DNA of 64,000 nt, taken from the NCBI GenBank assembly GCA_003150515.1, contig QALW01000021.1:153760-217759 (forward strand), read 5' to 3'. This document shows positions 43,022 through 51,118 of the stretch, one piece after another; position 1 is the first letter of the stretch; each line of letters starts with the position of its first letter. Under the pieces are notes generated by a model, which had not been told where the DNA came from, made no database searches, and saw only the letters and a program-made list of their open reading frames with translations. The position numbers and the translations under genes were made by a program. This stretch comes from Selenomonadales bacterium. GTDB lineage: Bacteria > Bacillota > Clostridia > Christensenellales > QALW01.

Positions 43022-44548
43022 TTACGCCTTAATCTGCCTATAAACTATAAGCCTTGTTCCCGCGGGCGGATTATCCGATATTTCCGGATTTACTTCTTTT
43101 AAATCTTCAATGCCTACTCCCAGCTCCCGGCCTACGCTCCAAAGCGTATCTCCCGGCTGCATTATATAAATACATATCCCATAGCCGTCCGGTCTGGTTT
43201 CGCCCGAATCCTCAACTGACAGCAGGACGTTGGCCGTTTTGCTCTCATATCCCATTAAATCTACGGTTATTCCAAACCGTATTTCACATTCGCTGGAGCC
43301 AAGCAGGGCGGATACCATCTGCTCTACCGCAGTATTCACAAATATTTCCATGCCAGAGCGTATATCAGGGTTATCGAAAATAAGTTCAAAATTAATAATC
43401 TGGTCAAAAGAACTTATTTCGCCCGTTCCCGAAGCAATATAAATTACATATACCCTGGCCGCCATATTAAGCAGCGCGCGGCCGTCCATAGCCGTAACGC
43501 TTTCAGCATAGGGCTGAGCAAGCACGGCGGAAATACGCGCCATGGGCGGCATGCCCTTGGGCAGAGAAGCGGCCACCCGCGCCGCAAGATTAGCCTGCGC
43601 CTGCACGGCGCATTTCTTATATTCAATCTCCTTTTGCACAAGAGCCAGCTCGTTCTGCGTTGAATATGCGTCCATGATAAGATTGACGCTCTTCTGGCTG
43701 CAAGCGCTTGCGCAGGCGTTAATAAGGCATTCGCAGGTCAATATGCGGTATTCGCCCTGCTGGTTGGTTTCAATCTGTATATTGCATTCCTCAACCATGG
43801 CGCATACGTCCGCTTCCATGCCCGCCCGCACAGGCGCCTCTATAACCCTGCTGAAAGGTATTTTATCCGCCACCTGCGCTATCGGCTCATACTCGTCCTC
43901 GCAGTCGTATGTAATCCTGAGCACGATATCTCCCTCAAAGAGAATTTCATTATCCTCGCAGCGGGCTTCGCTTATAACGGCGCTGGCCTGAGTGCAGAGC
44001 ACTCGTTTAACCTCAGGCATGCGGACCGAAAGCTCTATATCCTCCTTAACGCTGAAACGGGAATAAAACACGCCCTCGTTGACCGTGCTTTCCACCTCGG
44101 CGGAGAGCACATGCACATTTTCATCCTGTATTTCGGATACCGCGCTGATATCCTCCGCAGTTATGCTCATAATCCGCAGCAGCAATTCTACGTCAAAGAC
44201 TACGCTGCCTCCCTGAATAGCAGCCGTATAATCCTTAACGACAGGGCAAACCTTGATTGTGGCCTTGGGGCTCAGCCCAGGAAGCTTCGCAGCATAATCA
44301 AAGGCCTGGCTTCCGTTCACCCTCATAAGCGCATCCCCCTGAGAAACAACCGCGCAGCCCCGCACCGTTCCTTCCAGGATACACTCCGAGGCAAGAGCCT
44401 CGCATCTTCCCATGCTTACTTCAACATCCGCTCCGAGCAAAACGGCTTGAGCGTCCGTGCTCGGCAACTGAGCAATTATCCGCACGCTGCGAGTAAACTC
44501 CGCTGCGGCGACCTCATCATAACGTAACTGTTCCATGGTTATATCCAT
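43022..44548 (-). CDS. SPOCS (DUF3794) and LysM domain protein
   Basis: A 508-residue protein with repeated SPOCS/DUF3794 domains, a family of spore-coat-associated modules. The halves are visible as VKDYTAAIQGGSVVFDVELLLRI (split) and CLINACASACSQKSVNLIMDAY. A LysM peptidoglycan-binding domain closes the protein: YIMQPGDTLWSVGRELGVG and LKEVNPEISDNPPAGTRLIV. It has no signal peptide, fitting delivery to the spore surface from the mother-cell cytoplasm. GGGAGGAG precedes the ATG. It stands alone and convergent to the solute-binding gene. Its sporulation role is inferred from domain family. Confidence 0.88.
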   Translation of the reverse strand: MDITMEQLRYDEVAAAEFTRSVRIIAQLPSTDAQAVLLGADVEVSMGRCEALASECILEGTVRGCAVVSQGDALMRVNGSQAFDYAAKLPGLSPKATIKVCPVVKDYTAAIQGGSVVFDVELLLRIMSITAEDISAVSEIQDENVHVLSAEVESTVNEGVFYSRFSVKEDIELSVRMPEVKRVLCTQASAVISEARCEDNEILFEGDIVLRITYDCEDEYEPIAQVADKIPFSRVIEAPVRAGMEADVCAMVEECNIQIETNQQGEYRILTCECLINACASACSQKSVNLIMDAYSTQNELALVQKEIEYKKCAVQAQANLAARVAASLPKGMPPMARISAVLAQPYAESVTAMDGRALLNMAARVYVIYIASGTGEISSFDQIINFELIFDNPDIRSGMEIFVNTAVEQMVSALLGSSECEIRFGITVDLMGYESKTANVLLSVEDSGETRPDGYGICIYIMQPGDTLWSVGRELGVGIEDLKEVNPEISDNPPAGTRLIVYRQIKA

Positions 44549-44732
44549 ATTCGCTCCTCCCTCGGCACAATCAAAATTTGTCCCATTAATTGTTATTACA
44601 TTCTATAAACCCTTTAACTCAAATATGACTGTTCATTTCAGGTTTTTTAAAATTTTATGCAGCCGTTTGCCCCCTTTGGGCCCGTGCTTAGAATTTATAT
44701 GCAGCTTTTGTTAAATAATTTCAAAAAAACTA

Positions 44733-44762
44733 TTCACAAAACTCGCCGGCATATGCTATAAT
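44733..44762 (+). promoter_or_regulatory. Promoter of the GNAT gene at 44846
   Basis: -35 TTCACA (44733-44738), an 18-base spacer and extended -10 TGC-TATAAT (TATAAT at 44757-44762). The leader to the ATG is about 80 bases. Confidence 0.55.
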
Positions 44763-44845
44763 ATAATCAATAAATTGTTGATAACTGTTTTTAAGGCAGT
44801 ATTATTCAAATTACTTGTCCGCCGAGCGAAGAAACGGAGTAAATT

Positions 44846-45388
44846 ATGGCCAATTACAGATTGAGTATAAGGAAAATCGAGCGCAGCGATATGCCGGCTA
44901 TTATTGCCTGGGCAAGAAATCAAAATCTTATGAAATATCTTCATATATCTCTGCCTCAAACCGAACAGAACGGCAATCAATGGTTCCAGCGTTCTCTTAT
45001 AGACCGCACGCGCGACGATTTTGTTATTCACGCCGTAAACGAGGAAGGAGAACGCACTCCTATTGGTCTGCTGGGACTCTTTAATATAGACGAGGCCAAT
45101 AAAAAAGCTGAATACTATATTCTAATAGGCAACAGTGATTTTGCACGAAGAGGCATAGCTTCCAGAGCCACTGCTGAAATGCTGGGCAACTGCTTCAAGC
45201 TGCTTAATTATAATAAAATTACAGTCATGGTGGATAAAGAGCATTATGACGCGCAGAAGCTTGCCGAAAAGCTCGGCTTTAAAAAAGAAGGGCTTCTTAT
45301 TCAGGATATACTGCCGGAGGGCGGCGAATATATAGACCGCTTTATTTACAGCATAACCAAAGCGCAATATGAAGAATGGTCAAAATAA
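44846..45388 (+). CDS. GNAT acetyltransferase (RimJ/RimL-like)
   Basis: A 180-residue GNAT protein of the RimJ/RimL type. RLSIRKIERSDMPAIIAWARN at the start (split) and a mid-domain acetyl-CoA loop YYILIGNSDFARRGIASRATAEM fit the family; the A-motif R-R-G-I-A is clear. The end includes YNKITVMVDKEHYDAQKLAEKLGFKKEG (split), as in ribosomal-protein or sugar acetylases. It is unrelated in close sequence to the arg-operon GNAT. Single gene with its own promoter and terminator. Substrate unknown. Confidence 0.88.
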   Translation: MANYRLSIRKIERSDMPAIIAWARNQNLMKYLHISLPQTEQNGNQWFQRSLIDRTRDDFVIHAVNEEGERTPIGLLGLFNIDEANKKAEYYILIGNSDFARRGIASRATAEMLGNCFKLLNYNKITVMVDKEHYDAQKLAEKLGFKKEGLLIQDILPEGGEYIDRFIYSITKAQYEEWSK

Positions 45389-45402
45389 TACGCTGATTGT
45401 TC

Positions 45403-45426
45403 AGCCCGCTTAAGCGGGCTTTTTTT
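45403..45426 (+). terminator. Intrinsic terminator after the GNAT gene
   Basis: A perfect palindromic stem AGCCCGCTTAAGCGGGCT is followed by six T. Confidence 0.93.
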
Positions 45427-45685
45427 ATTTCTCCATTTATACAATGCAAGCAGAGCGCAGAATCTTTGCCAAAAGGCTGCGCCCTTTTTGCCCCGCGGGC
45501 ATGAAAATTTCCAGCTCCGCTTTTATTTTCGCGGCTTTAAGCTGCCCTTAAACTCCTCCGTGCAAAAAGCCGCATAAAAGAATTCCATCTCCTTTTTATT
45601 AAAAAATCACTTCTACAACATCCTGCGGGAGCATATTGTATTTCAGGAGGACAAACCCTCCCCATTAATAACGAGGACTGATATC

Positions 45686-46621
45686 ATGAAAGAAATACTG
45701 GACATTCTTCCCGAGCGGATATCGGGCATGCTCTCAGCCGTATCCCCCGCCAAGCAGGCAGGAATCCGGGAAATACGCCTCAGAAGGGAAAAACCCATTC
45801 TGCTTAAGACGCCCGACGGCGAATACGGATTAAATAAAACCGGGCTGAGCAGATATGACGGCGAAAAATTCACCAGGGACGACTGCGAACGCTTCTGGCG
45901 CCGGCTTACAGCCCATTCCCCCTATGCACTGGCGGTATGCGGACGTCAGGGATATATCACAATTCCGGGAGGGCATAGAATAGGCCTATGCGGAGAAGCT
46001 GTAATTAAAGAAAACGATATACACCTTTTTAAAAACGTATCTTCCTTCCTGATAAGGATAGCTCATCAGGTGCGCGGATGCGCTCTGCCCCTTATAGACC
46101 GCATTACATATAATTCCAAGCCTTTGAGCTCGTTAATCATATCCCCGCCCGGCTGCGGCAAAACCACCATGCTGCGCGATTTGGCACGGATTTTTTCCGA
46201 AATGGGCTTTAATGTCTGCATAGCGGACGAGCGGGGAGAAATTTCATCGGGAAGGGACGGAATTGCCTGCCTGGATATCGGCCCCAGGACGGATTTTATA
46301 TGCGGCGCGGACAAGGCGGACGGGATGAACATACTTTTGCGCAGCATGAGCCCAGATCTTATAATTACGGACGAATTAGGCAGCGCCGGAGAAGCAAGGG
46401 CCGTATTGGACGCCGCCGCCGCGGGAGTAAGCGTAATAGCCAGCGCGCACGGCGGCAGCCTTGACGGCATTCTGGCCCGCCCCAGTCTCTCAGGGCTTTT
46501 TGAAGCAGGCGTTTTCAGCAGATACATAATACTCTCGGATATACCCGGCCGTATTAAAGAAATTTACGACGCCGAAGGCCGCCCGCTTGAAACGCCCGGC
46601 GCCGGAAGAATGGTTATATAA
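45686..46621 (+). CDS. spoIIIAA: Stage III sporulation protein AA (ATPase)
   Basis: The ATPase of the SpoIIIA-SpoIIQ transenvelope complex (feeding-tube apparatus) that supports the forespore after engulfment. The 311-residue protein has the Walker A P-loop in IISPPGCGKTTMLRDLARI, with a secretion-ATPase-like core and DERGEISSG as Walker-B-side element. GAGG lies nine bases before the ATG. It begins the full spoIIIAA-AH set, in canonical order. A CATATTGT box at about 45632 resembles a sigma-E -10, though without a convincing -35. A 110-base gap separates it from spoIIIAB. Confidence 0.93.
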   Translation: MKEILDILPERISGMLSAVSPAKQAGIREIRLRREKPILLKTPDGEYGLNKTGLSRYDGEKFTRDDCERFWRRLTAHSPYALAVCGRQGYITIPGGHRIGLCGEAVIKENDIHLFKNVSSFLIRIAHQVRGCALPLIDRITYNSKPLSSLIISPPGCGKTTMLRDLARIFSEMGFNVCIADERGEISSGRDGIACLDIGPRTDFICGADKADGMNILLRSMSPDLIITDELGSAGEARAVLDAAAAGVSVIASAHGGSLDGILARPSLSGLFEAGVFSRYIILSDIPGRIKEIYDAEGRPLETPGAGRMVI

Positions 46622-46731
46622 GAAATATTGCCGCGATAAAAAACTGCGCGCCGGAATTTTTCAGAACACGCGCCGCTATGAATTAAGCGTCCGTCTCCAT
46701 AAAAGCCTATGATAAAAAAGGAGAGTAAAAT

Positions 46732-47247
46732 ATGCTTTTAATTAAATTGGCCTGCTGCGCGCTGTTAATCTGGCTGTGCGCTTCAGTTGGACAAAAGCGA
46801 GCGCTTTCCGCGCGTTCAAAGGCGCAAAGCCAGCTTGAGCTTGCAGGCGCAATTCTCAAAATTAAAAGCCTTATCATTTACGATAACGCAACTGTGAAGG
46901 AAATATTATCCTCCCCTTTATCTGAAAACAGTCAGGTCCGTCTTTATTTTGAATCAATCCGCCGGCAGCTATCGGATAATCCAGAGCTTTCTCTGGGCCA
47001 GGCAGCCCGCGGCGCGGCCATGAATAATGAATTAGAGCCCGTCAAAGAAGCTTTTTTAACAGCCGCGGACGGCTTAAAGGAAATTGAATGCGCAGACACG
47101 GAGCACAGCGCCGCCCGGCTGACTCTTGCATATGAAAGCATCAAAAACAGCGGAGACGCGGCCATGGAAATATATAAGCAAAAATCCTCTCTCTATCGCA
47201 GCATAGGCATACTTTCAGGCCTGTTAGCATCTATATTAATAATTTAA
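46732..47247 (+). CDS. spoIIIAB: Stage III sporulation protein AB
   Basis: A 171-residue protein with an N-terminal helix, a cytoplasmic or loop helical region and a C-terminal membrane segment (SIGILSGLLASILII). The pattern resembles the GspF-like SpoIIIAB. The internal segment RSKAQSQLELAGAILKIKSL is typical. A good ribosome site (AAGGAG) precedes the ATG. It is placed between spoIIIAA and spoIIIAC, which supports the assignment even though the sequence is divergent. Confidence 0.85.
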   Translation: MLLIKLACCALLIWLCASVGQKRALSARSKAQSQLELAGAILKIKSLIIYDNATVKEILSSPLSENSQVRLYFESIRRQLSDNPELSLGQAARGAAMNNELEPVKEAFLTAADGLKEIECADTEHSAARLTLAYESIKNSGDAAMEIYKQKSSLYRSIGILSGLLASILII

Positions 47248-47267
47248 GAATACTTAGGAGGCCGGTT

Positions 47268-47465
47268 ATGGACATAGATATAATTTTTAAAATAGCTGCG
47301 GTAGGCATTTTAGTGGCCATACTTAATCAGCTTCTTAACAAAGCGGGCAAGGAAGAAATCGCCATGATGACTACAATCGCCGGCCTTATAATTGTGCTTC
47401 TGATGGTAATTGATATGATAAGCGGACTGTTTGAAACCATCAGACAGATTTTCGGGCTTTTCTGA
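47268..47465 (+). CDS. spoIIIAC: Stage III sporulation protein AC
   Basis: A 65-residue protein with two membrane helices, beginning MDIDIIFKIAAVGILVAILN. NKAGKEEIAMMTTIAG is the conserved loop of SpoIIIAC. It sits 20 bases after spoIIIAB and ends two bases before the next gene. It is homologous to the SpoIIIAD N-terminal half. Part of the channel-like complex in the mother-cell membrane. Confidence 0.92.
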   Translation: MDIDIIFKIAAVGILVAILNQLLNKAGKEEIAMMTTIAGLIIVLLMVIDMISGLFETIRQIFGLF

Positions 47466-47467
47466 CC

Positions 47468-47866
47468 ATGGGCGGAATATTTACCCTTCTGGGAATAGCC
47501 GTAACGGCCGTTATTGCTTCTGTTTTATTAAAGCGGGAAGGGGCGCATTGGGGATTAATTATTTCCGCGGCGGCAGGCGTGATACTTTTTATTACCGTAC
47601 TGCCCGAGCTTAGAGATATAATATCCGCTTTATCCGGGCTTGCCGACGTTTCCCAAATTGGCTCGGCATGGCTCTCCCCCCTGTTAAAAATAGTAGGAGT
47701 GGCTTTTTTAGGAGAATGGGGCGTGCAGTTATGCAAAGACGCCGGCGAAAACGCCATAGCGGTTAAACTGGAAATGGGTGTAAAAATCGTGCTGCTTGTG
47801 CTTTGCATACCAGTTATATCCCAGCTTTTAAATCTAATTACCTCTCTTTTAAACGGAGGAATATAA
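47468..47866 (+). CDS. spoIIIAD: Stage III sporulation protein AD
   Basis: A 132-residue membrane protein with about four helices. KREGAHWGLIISAAAGVILF near its start and CKDAGENAIAVKLEMGVKI are the conserved SpoIIIAD patterns. It begins two bases after spoIIIAC and ends directly at the spoIIIAE start, indicating tight translational coupling. Confidence 0.92.
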   Translation: MGGIFTLLGIAVTAVIASVLLKREGAHWGLIISAAAGVILFITVLPELRDIISALSGLADVSQIGSAWLSPLLKIVGVAFLGEWGVQLCKDAGENAIAVKLEMGVKIVLLVLCIPVISQLLNLITSLLNGGI

Positions 47867-49021
47867 ATGTGCAAAAGATTATGGATTATAATTCTTTTAG
47901 CTTTAACTCTTACAGCAATGGTTTTTCCCTCTCTTGGATCGCAGGCGAAGGATATTATCGACGAAAGCATAAAAGGCCTGGATTTAACCGAATGGGAGCA
48001 ATTTCTTAATACCCTGAGCGAGGACGAGCGCGCCCTGCTGCCCGAAGGCGGCGCTCAGAGCCTTATTGAGGATATTGTACAGGGAAAACTGGAATTAAGC
48101 TATGACAGCGTTTTGGAAGGACTGCTTTCCCTGCTTCTGCATCAGTTTTATAAATTGCTTCCGTTTATGCTGGAAATAACCGTGCTGGCCATTCTTGCTT
48201 CTGTTATTTCCAATCTTCAGAATAACGGGCAGGGAGTAAACGAGATTATACGCTTCGTGCTTTATGCCCTTATTGCGCTTATATTATGCCAAAGCCTGTT
48301 TTCACTAGTAAGCTATGCAAAAAATACCGTAGAAAAAATAGGCTCTCTTATACAATTAGCTACTCCCATATTGCTGGCTTTGCTTATATCCATCGGGGCT
48401 TCCTCCTCTGCCGGAGTGCTCCAGCCCGATTCAGCTATATTGGTCTCAGGAGTAGGAAGCATTCTCGCCTCCTTTGTCATCCCCATAATTCTTGTAATGA
48501 CCGTACTAGTTTTTTTATCCAATCTTTCCCCCAGAATAAAGCTGGGAGGGATAGCCGCCCTTATGCGCAGCGTTGCAAGCTGGACGATGGGCATTGTTTT
48601 TACAATCTTTGCGGGAGTGATTTCTATTCACGGGCTGGCGGCGGCCAGCTATGACGGCGTATCCCTGCGAGCCGTAAAATATGCCATAAATACCGGTATC
48701 CCCATAATCGGAGGCATGGTGGGAGAAAGTATGAATATGGTGCTTTCCTGCACCCTTCTGATTAAAAACGCCGTAGGAATAGTTTCCCTGCTCTGCATGG
48801 CCGGGATAATGCTTGCTCCTTGCATAAATATAATAGCGTATATCTTTATGCTGAAATTCGGAGCGGCCGTTCTCTCCCCTATTTCAGAGGGCAATATATC
48901 GAATTTTTTCAATCAGCTTGCCGATTCGCTGAAATTACTGCTTACAGCCGTCTGCGGAATGAGCGTTATAGCCATTATCCTGATTGGAATTATAATAGGC
49001 GCCGGCAATGCGGCGGTATAA
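47867..49021 (+). CDS. spoIIIAE: Stage III sporulation protein AE
   Basis: A 384-residue protein with a signal-like N-terminal helix, a hydrophilic extracytoplasmic stretch (about 25-95), and multiple membrane helices thereafter. The SPRIKLGGIAALMRSVASWTMG (split) and GGMVGESMNMVLSCTLLIKNAVG (split) regions are diagnostic. It is the largest SpoIIIA membrane protein. ACGGAGGAA precedes the ATG; the next gene follows after 14 bases. Confidence 0.95.
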   Translation: MCKRLWIIILLALTLTAMVFPSLGSQAKDIIDESIKGLDLTEWEQFLNTLSEDERALLPEGGAQSLIEDIVQGKLELSYDSVLEGLLSLLLHQFYKLLPFMLEITVLAILASVISNLQNNGQGVNEIIRFVLYALIALILCQSLFSLVSYAKNTVEKIGSLIQLATPILLALLISIGASSSAGVLQPDSAILVSGVGSILASFVIPIILVMTVLVFLSNLSPRIKLGGIAALMRSVASWTMGIVFTIFAGVISIHGLAAASYDGVSLRAVKYAINTGIPIIGGMVGESMNMVLSCTLLIKNAVGIVSLLCMAGIMLAPCINIIAYIFMLKFGAAVLSPISEGNISNFFNQLADSLKLLLTAVCGMSVIAIILIGIIIGAGNAAV

Positions 49022-49035
49022 GAGGGAGCGTTAAT

Positions 49036-49485
49036 ATGGAATGGCTTACAGGATATGTAGTTAAAATATGCGCCGCCGCGCTTATTTCCTTTGTAGTAGA
49101 TATGCTGCTGCCCGAAGGAAATATAAAAAGAACCGCACGCTTCTGCGCGTCTTTAGTAATAACCATAATAATATGCGCGCCGCTGATAAATCTTTTTACG
49201 CAGCAACAGACTGTTATAACTCCCCCTGATAAAAATCACAGCGTTCCTGATGAATATCAGATAAAACAAAGCGTGGAAAAGGCGATAACCCAGCTTATAA
49301 AAACAGTAGACGGATTTAATGAAGCACAGGTAACAGTGACCCTCTCAGACGGAAATCCGTATTCAGTAGAAATATATAAAAATCAAAACGGCGCGCCCAT
49401 AAACAAATTAAACGAACAAAAAATTATTGAGCTAATCTCTGTTCTATATAAAATTGATGAGAATAAGATTTATATAAGAGAATAA
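49036..49485 (+). CDS. spoIIIAF: Stage III sporulation protein AF
   Basis: A 149-residue protein with two N-terminal membrane helices (about 8-25 and 35-52) and a soluble domain. It opens MEWLTGYVVKICAAALISF, and the PEGNIKRTARFCASLVI segment is typical. The ATG at 49036 has GAGGGAG seven bases upstream; a longer frame would overlap spoIIIAE. The soluble domain (QVTVTLSDGNPYSVEIYKNQ) resembles ring-building motifs of secretion systems. Confidence 0.93.
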   Translation: MEWLTGYVVKICAAALISFVVDMLLPEGNIKRTARFCASLVITIIICAPLINLFTQQQTVITPPDKNHSVPDEYQIKQSVEKAITQLIKTVDGFNEAQVTVTLSDGNPYSVEIYKNQNGAPINKLNEQKIIELISVLYKIDENKIYIRE

Positions 49486-49512
49486 AACCATATATAAAGG
49501 ATGGATAAACCA

Positions 49513-50070
49513 ATGAAAGGATTTAAGGAACTGGTAAACAAACTGAAAGGAATAAAGAACATTGAAATTATTCTGGCGGTGGCAATAGGAATCATAATAC
49601 TCGTAATATATTTTTTCCCATCAGAAAATAAAAATAAGAATCAACAGACCGAATCGGGCATAACAATTAATACGAGCAGCGAACTTACAGACGAACAAAA
49701 GCTTAAAAACGTGCTATCGGAAATCAAAGGCGCAGGGAGGATAGAGGTGATGATTACATATGAATCCAGTCCGGAGCTGGTGCCTGCATTCAGCACCGAC
49801 ACTCAGGAGACCACCAATGTGCAGTCGGGACAGAACAGCACAACCGAGTCACAGACTGTTTCCCAGAATCAGAATCCCATCACCATCAGCAAAGACGGAG
49901 AAAGCCAAGCGCTTATATTGGTGGAAAAAAAGCCGAAGATAAGGGGGGTGATTGTGGTTGCCGAGGGTGCTGCGGACTTAGGAGTAAAATTAAACCTGTA
50001 TAGCGCCGTACAGACGGCATTGCAGGTGGACGCCAACAAAGTAGATGTTTTTGAAATGAATAAAAATTAA
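49513..50070 (+). CDS. spoIIIAG: Stage III sporulation protein AG
   Basis: A 185-residue single-pass protein: cytoplasmic N-terminus, membrane helix at about 17-34 (IILAVAIGIIILVIYFF), then a soluble domain of the ring-building type, as in secretion-system EscJ-like proteins. VMITYESSPELVPAFSTDTQ begins the ring domain, with a Gln/Ser/Thr-rich insertion following. An ATG at 49501 in the same frame directly abuts AAAGG, so the ATG at 49513 is preferred; the spacing to that site is then 12. The protein forms the multimeric ring across the intermembrane space with SpoIIIAH. Confidence 0.9.
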   Translation: MKGFKELVNKLKGIKNIEIILAVAIGIIILVIYFFPSENKNKNQQTESGITINTSSELTDEQKLKNVLSEIKGAGRIEVMITYESSPELVPAFSTDTQETTNVQSGQNSTTESQTVSQNQNPITISKDGESQALILVEKKPKIRGVIVVAEGAADLGVKLNLYSAVQTALQVDANKVDVFEMNKN

Positions 50071-50091
50071 TTATAAGGGAGTGTATGTAAA

Positions 50092-50595
50092 ATGTTCAAA
50101 ATTAACCGTAAAACCATTGTGATTGCTTCCATGGTGCTGCTGCTACTTGTTACCGGCTTTTTAAATTGGAGATATACCCAAGCCAAAGCTGACGAGGATT
50201 TAAATAACAATAATAATATAACCAATCCGGACGACGGAGTAACCACCTCCAGCACCTTTTCAGATTACCGGCTGGAACGCGAGCGCACCCGCACCCAGGA
50301 AATAACCTATATAGACAGCATTATCAGCAACACGAACACTGACCAGGAAACGCTGGCGGAAGCACAGCTTATGAAGCTTGAGCTAACCGACACTATGGAA
50401 AAGGAAATGCTGCTCGAAGGACTTTTAAAGGCTAAAGGCTTTGAGGACGTATTTGTAACACTGGGTGATGAATCTATTAACGTAGTAGTTAAAGATGCGG
50501 AACTGAATCAATCAGAAGTAGCGCAGATACTTGAATTAGTCCAGCGTGAAACCTCCGCTTCAGCCCAGAATGTTAAAATCATTCCCACTACATGA
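50092..50595 (+). CDS. spoIIIAH: Stage III sporulation protein AH
   Basis: A 167-residue protein with an N-terminal membrane anchor (IVIASMVLLLLVTGFLNWRY, about 9-28), a hydrophilic linker with many Asn, a helical region (RERTRTQEITYIDSIISN) and a C-terminal ring-building domain. SpoIIIAH faces the intermembrane space and pairs with SpoIIQ from the forespore. It is the last gene of the operon and is followed by a terminator. Confidence 0.92.
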   Translation: MFKINRKTIVIASMVLLLLVTGFLNWRYTQAKADEDLNNNNNITNPDDGVTTSSTFSDYRLERERTRTQEITYIDSIISNTNTDQETLAEAQLMKLELTDTMEKEMLLEGLLKAKGFEDVFVTLGDESINVVVKDAELNQSEVAQILELVQRETSASAQNVKIIPTT

Positions 50596-50608
50596 ATATA
50601 TGTTATTT

Positions 50609-50638
50609 AGCAGGGTTAAAAATTAGCCCTGCTTTTTT
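50609..50638 (+). terminator. Intrinsic terminator of the spoIIIA operon
   Basis: Stem AGCAGGG/CCCTGCT around loop TTAAAAATTAG is followed by six T. It lies 13 bases after the spoIIIAH stop. Confidence 0.85.
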
Positions 50639-50669
50639 ATTTAAATAATTATGCCCCGGATATAGGCGG

Positions 50670-50945
50670 GGATGGCGAAATGGCGCCCAGACCGGCATAA
50701 ATGCCGGCCTGGGCGCCGGGGGCGCGCCGTTGGGCAAGCCTTAAGGCTTGCCCTTGGCCGAGCATAGCTCGGCCCGAGCGGCCTACGGCCGCTCAACGGC
50801 GCGCCCCCGGCGGCCCCCATTCAAGCGCCCTATAGGGCGCTTGAATGGGGGCCGCAAAAGAGCGTGCAAAGAAAGCAAGCTTTCTTTGCACGCTCTTTTG
50901 CGGGCAAGGCCTGCTTTGCAGGCCTTGCCCGCCATTTCGCCATCC
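50670..50945. repeat. Large multi-branched palindromic element C1
   Basis: A 16-bp outer stem (50670-50685 with 50930-50945) encloses five arms. Arm 1 is 50684-50715 (15 bp, one mismatch). Arm 2 is 50716-50810, itself a 16-bp stem with three hairpins inside it (50732-50753, 50756-50774, 50776-50794). Arm 3 is 50811-50854 (about 20 bp, perfect). Arm 4 is 50854-50901 (23 bp perfect, two-base centre). Arm 5 is 50902-50930 (13 bp, loop TTT). Essentially every base is paired. It lies between convergent spoIIIAH and hydrogenase genes. Confidence 0.88.
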
Positions 50946-50963
50946 TAGCCCCTTGCTCTAAAT

Positions 50964-51074
50964 TTCAAAGCCGGCGCAGCATGCGGCGTTTGGCAGGCTA
51001 ATAGCCTGCCCGGCCGAACTTTGTTCGGCCCGCGGCCGCAGGCCGCAAACGCCGCATGCTGCGCCGGCTTTGAA
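50964..51074. repeat. Cloverleaf palindromic element C2
   Basis: A perfect 29-bp outer stem (50964-50992 with 51046-51074) encloses three arms: GCAGGCT/AGCCTGC with loop AAT, GGCCGAAC/GTTCGGCC with loop TTT, and GCGGCC/GGCCGC with loop GCA. The core, without the loops, matches element B at 34.5 kb (GCGGCGTTTGGCAGGCT at 50983-50999). It lies 18 bases after C1 and 44 bases before the hydrogenase stop. Confidence 0.88.
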
Positions 51075-51118
51075 TCAAACCTTCATGCAGCAAACCCAAA
51101 AATCTGCTAAACTCACTT

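Noticed and set aside
44815..45084. An 89-codon frame overlapping the GNAT gene start
   Set aside because: It is out of frame with the GNAT domain and has no ribosome site; the GNAT frame from 44846 is complete.
45628..45640. Sigma-E promoter for spoIIIAA (CATATTGT)
   Set aside because: The -10 is plausible but no -35 at the right distance can be shown, so it was not listed as a feature.
50748..50948. A 66-codon Arg/Ala/Pro-rich frame inside element C1
   Set aside because: It lies wholly within paired arms, has extreme composition, and has no ribosome site.
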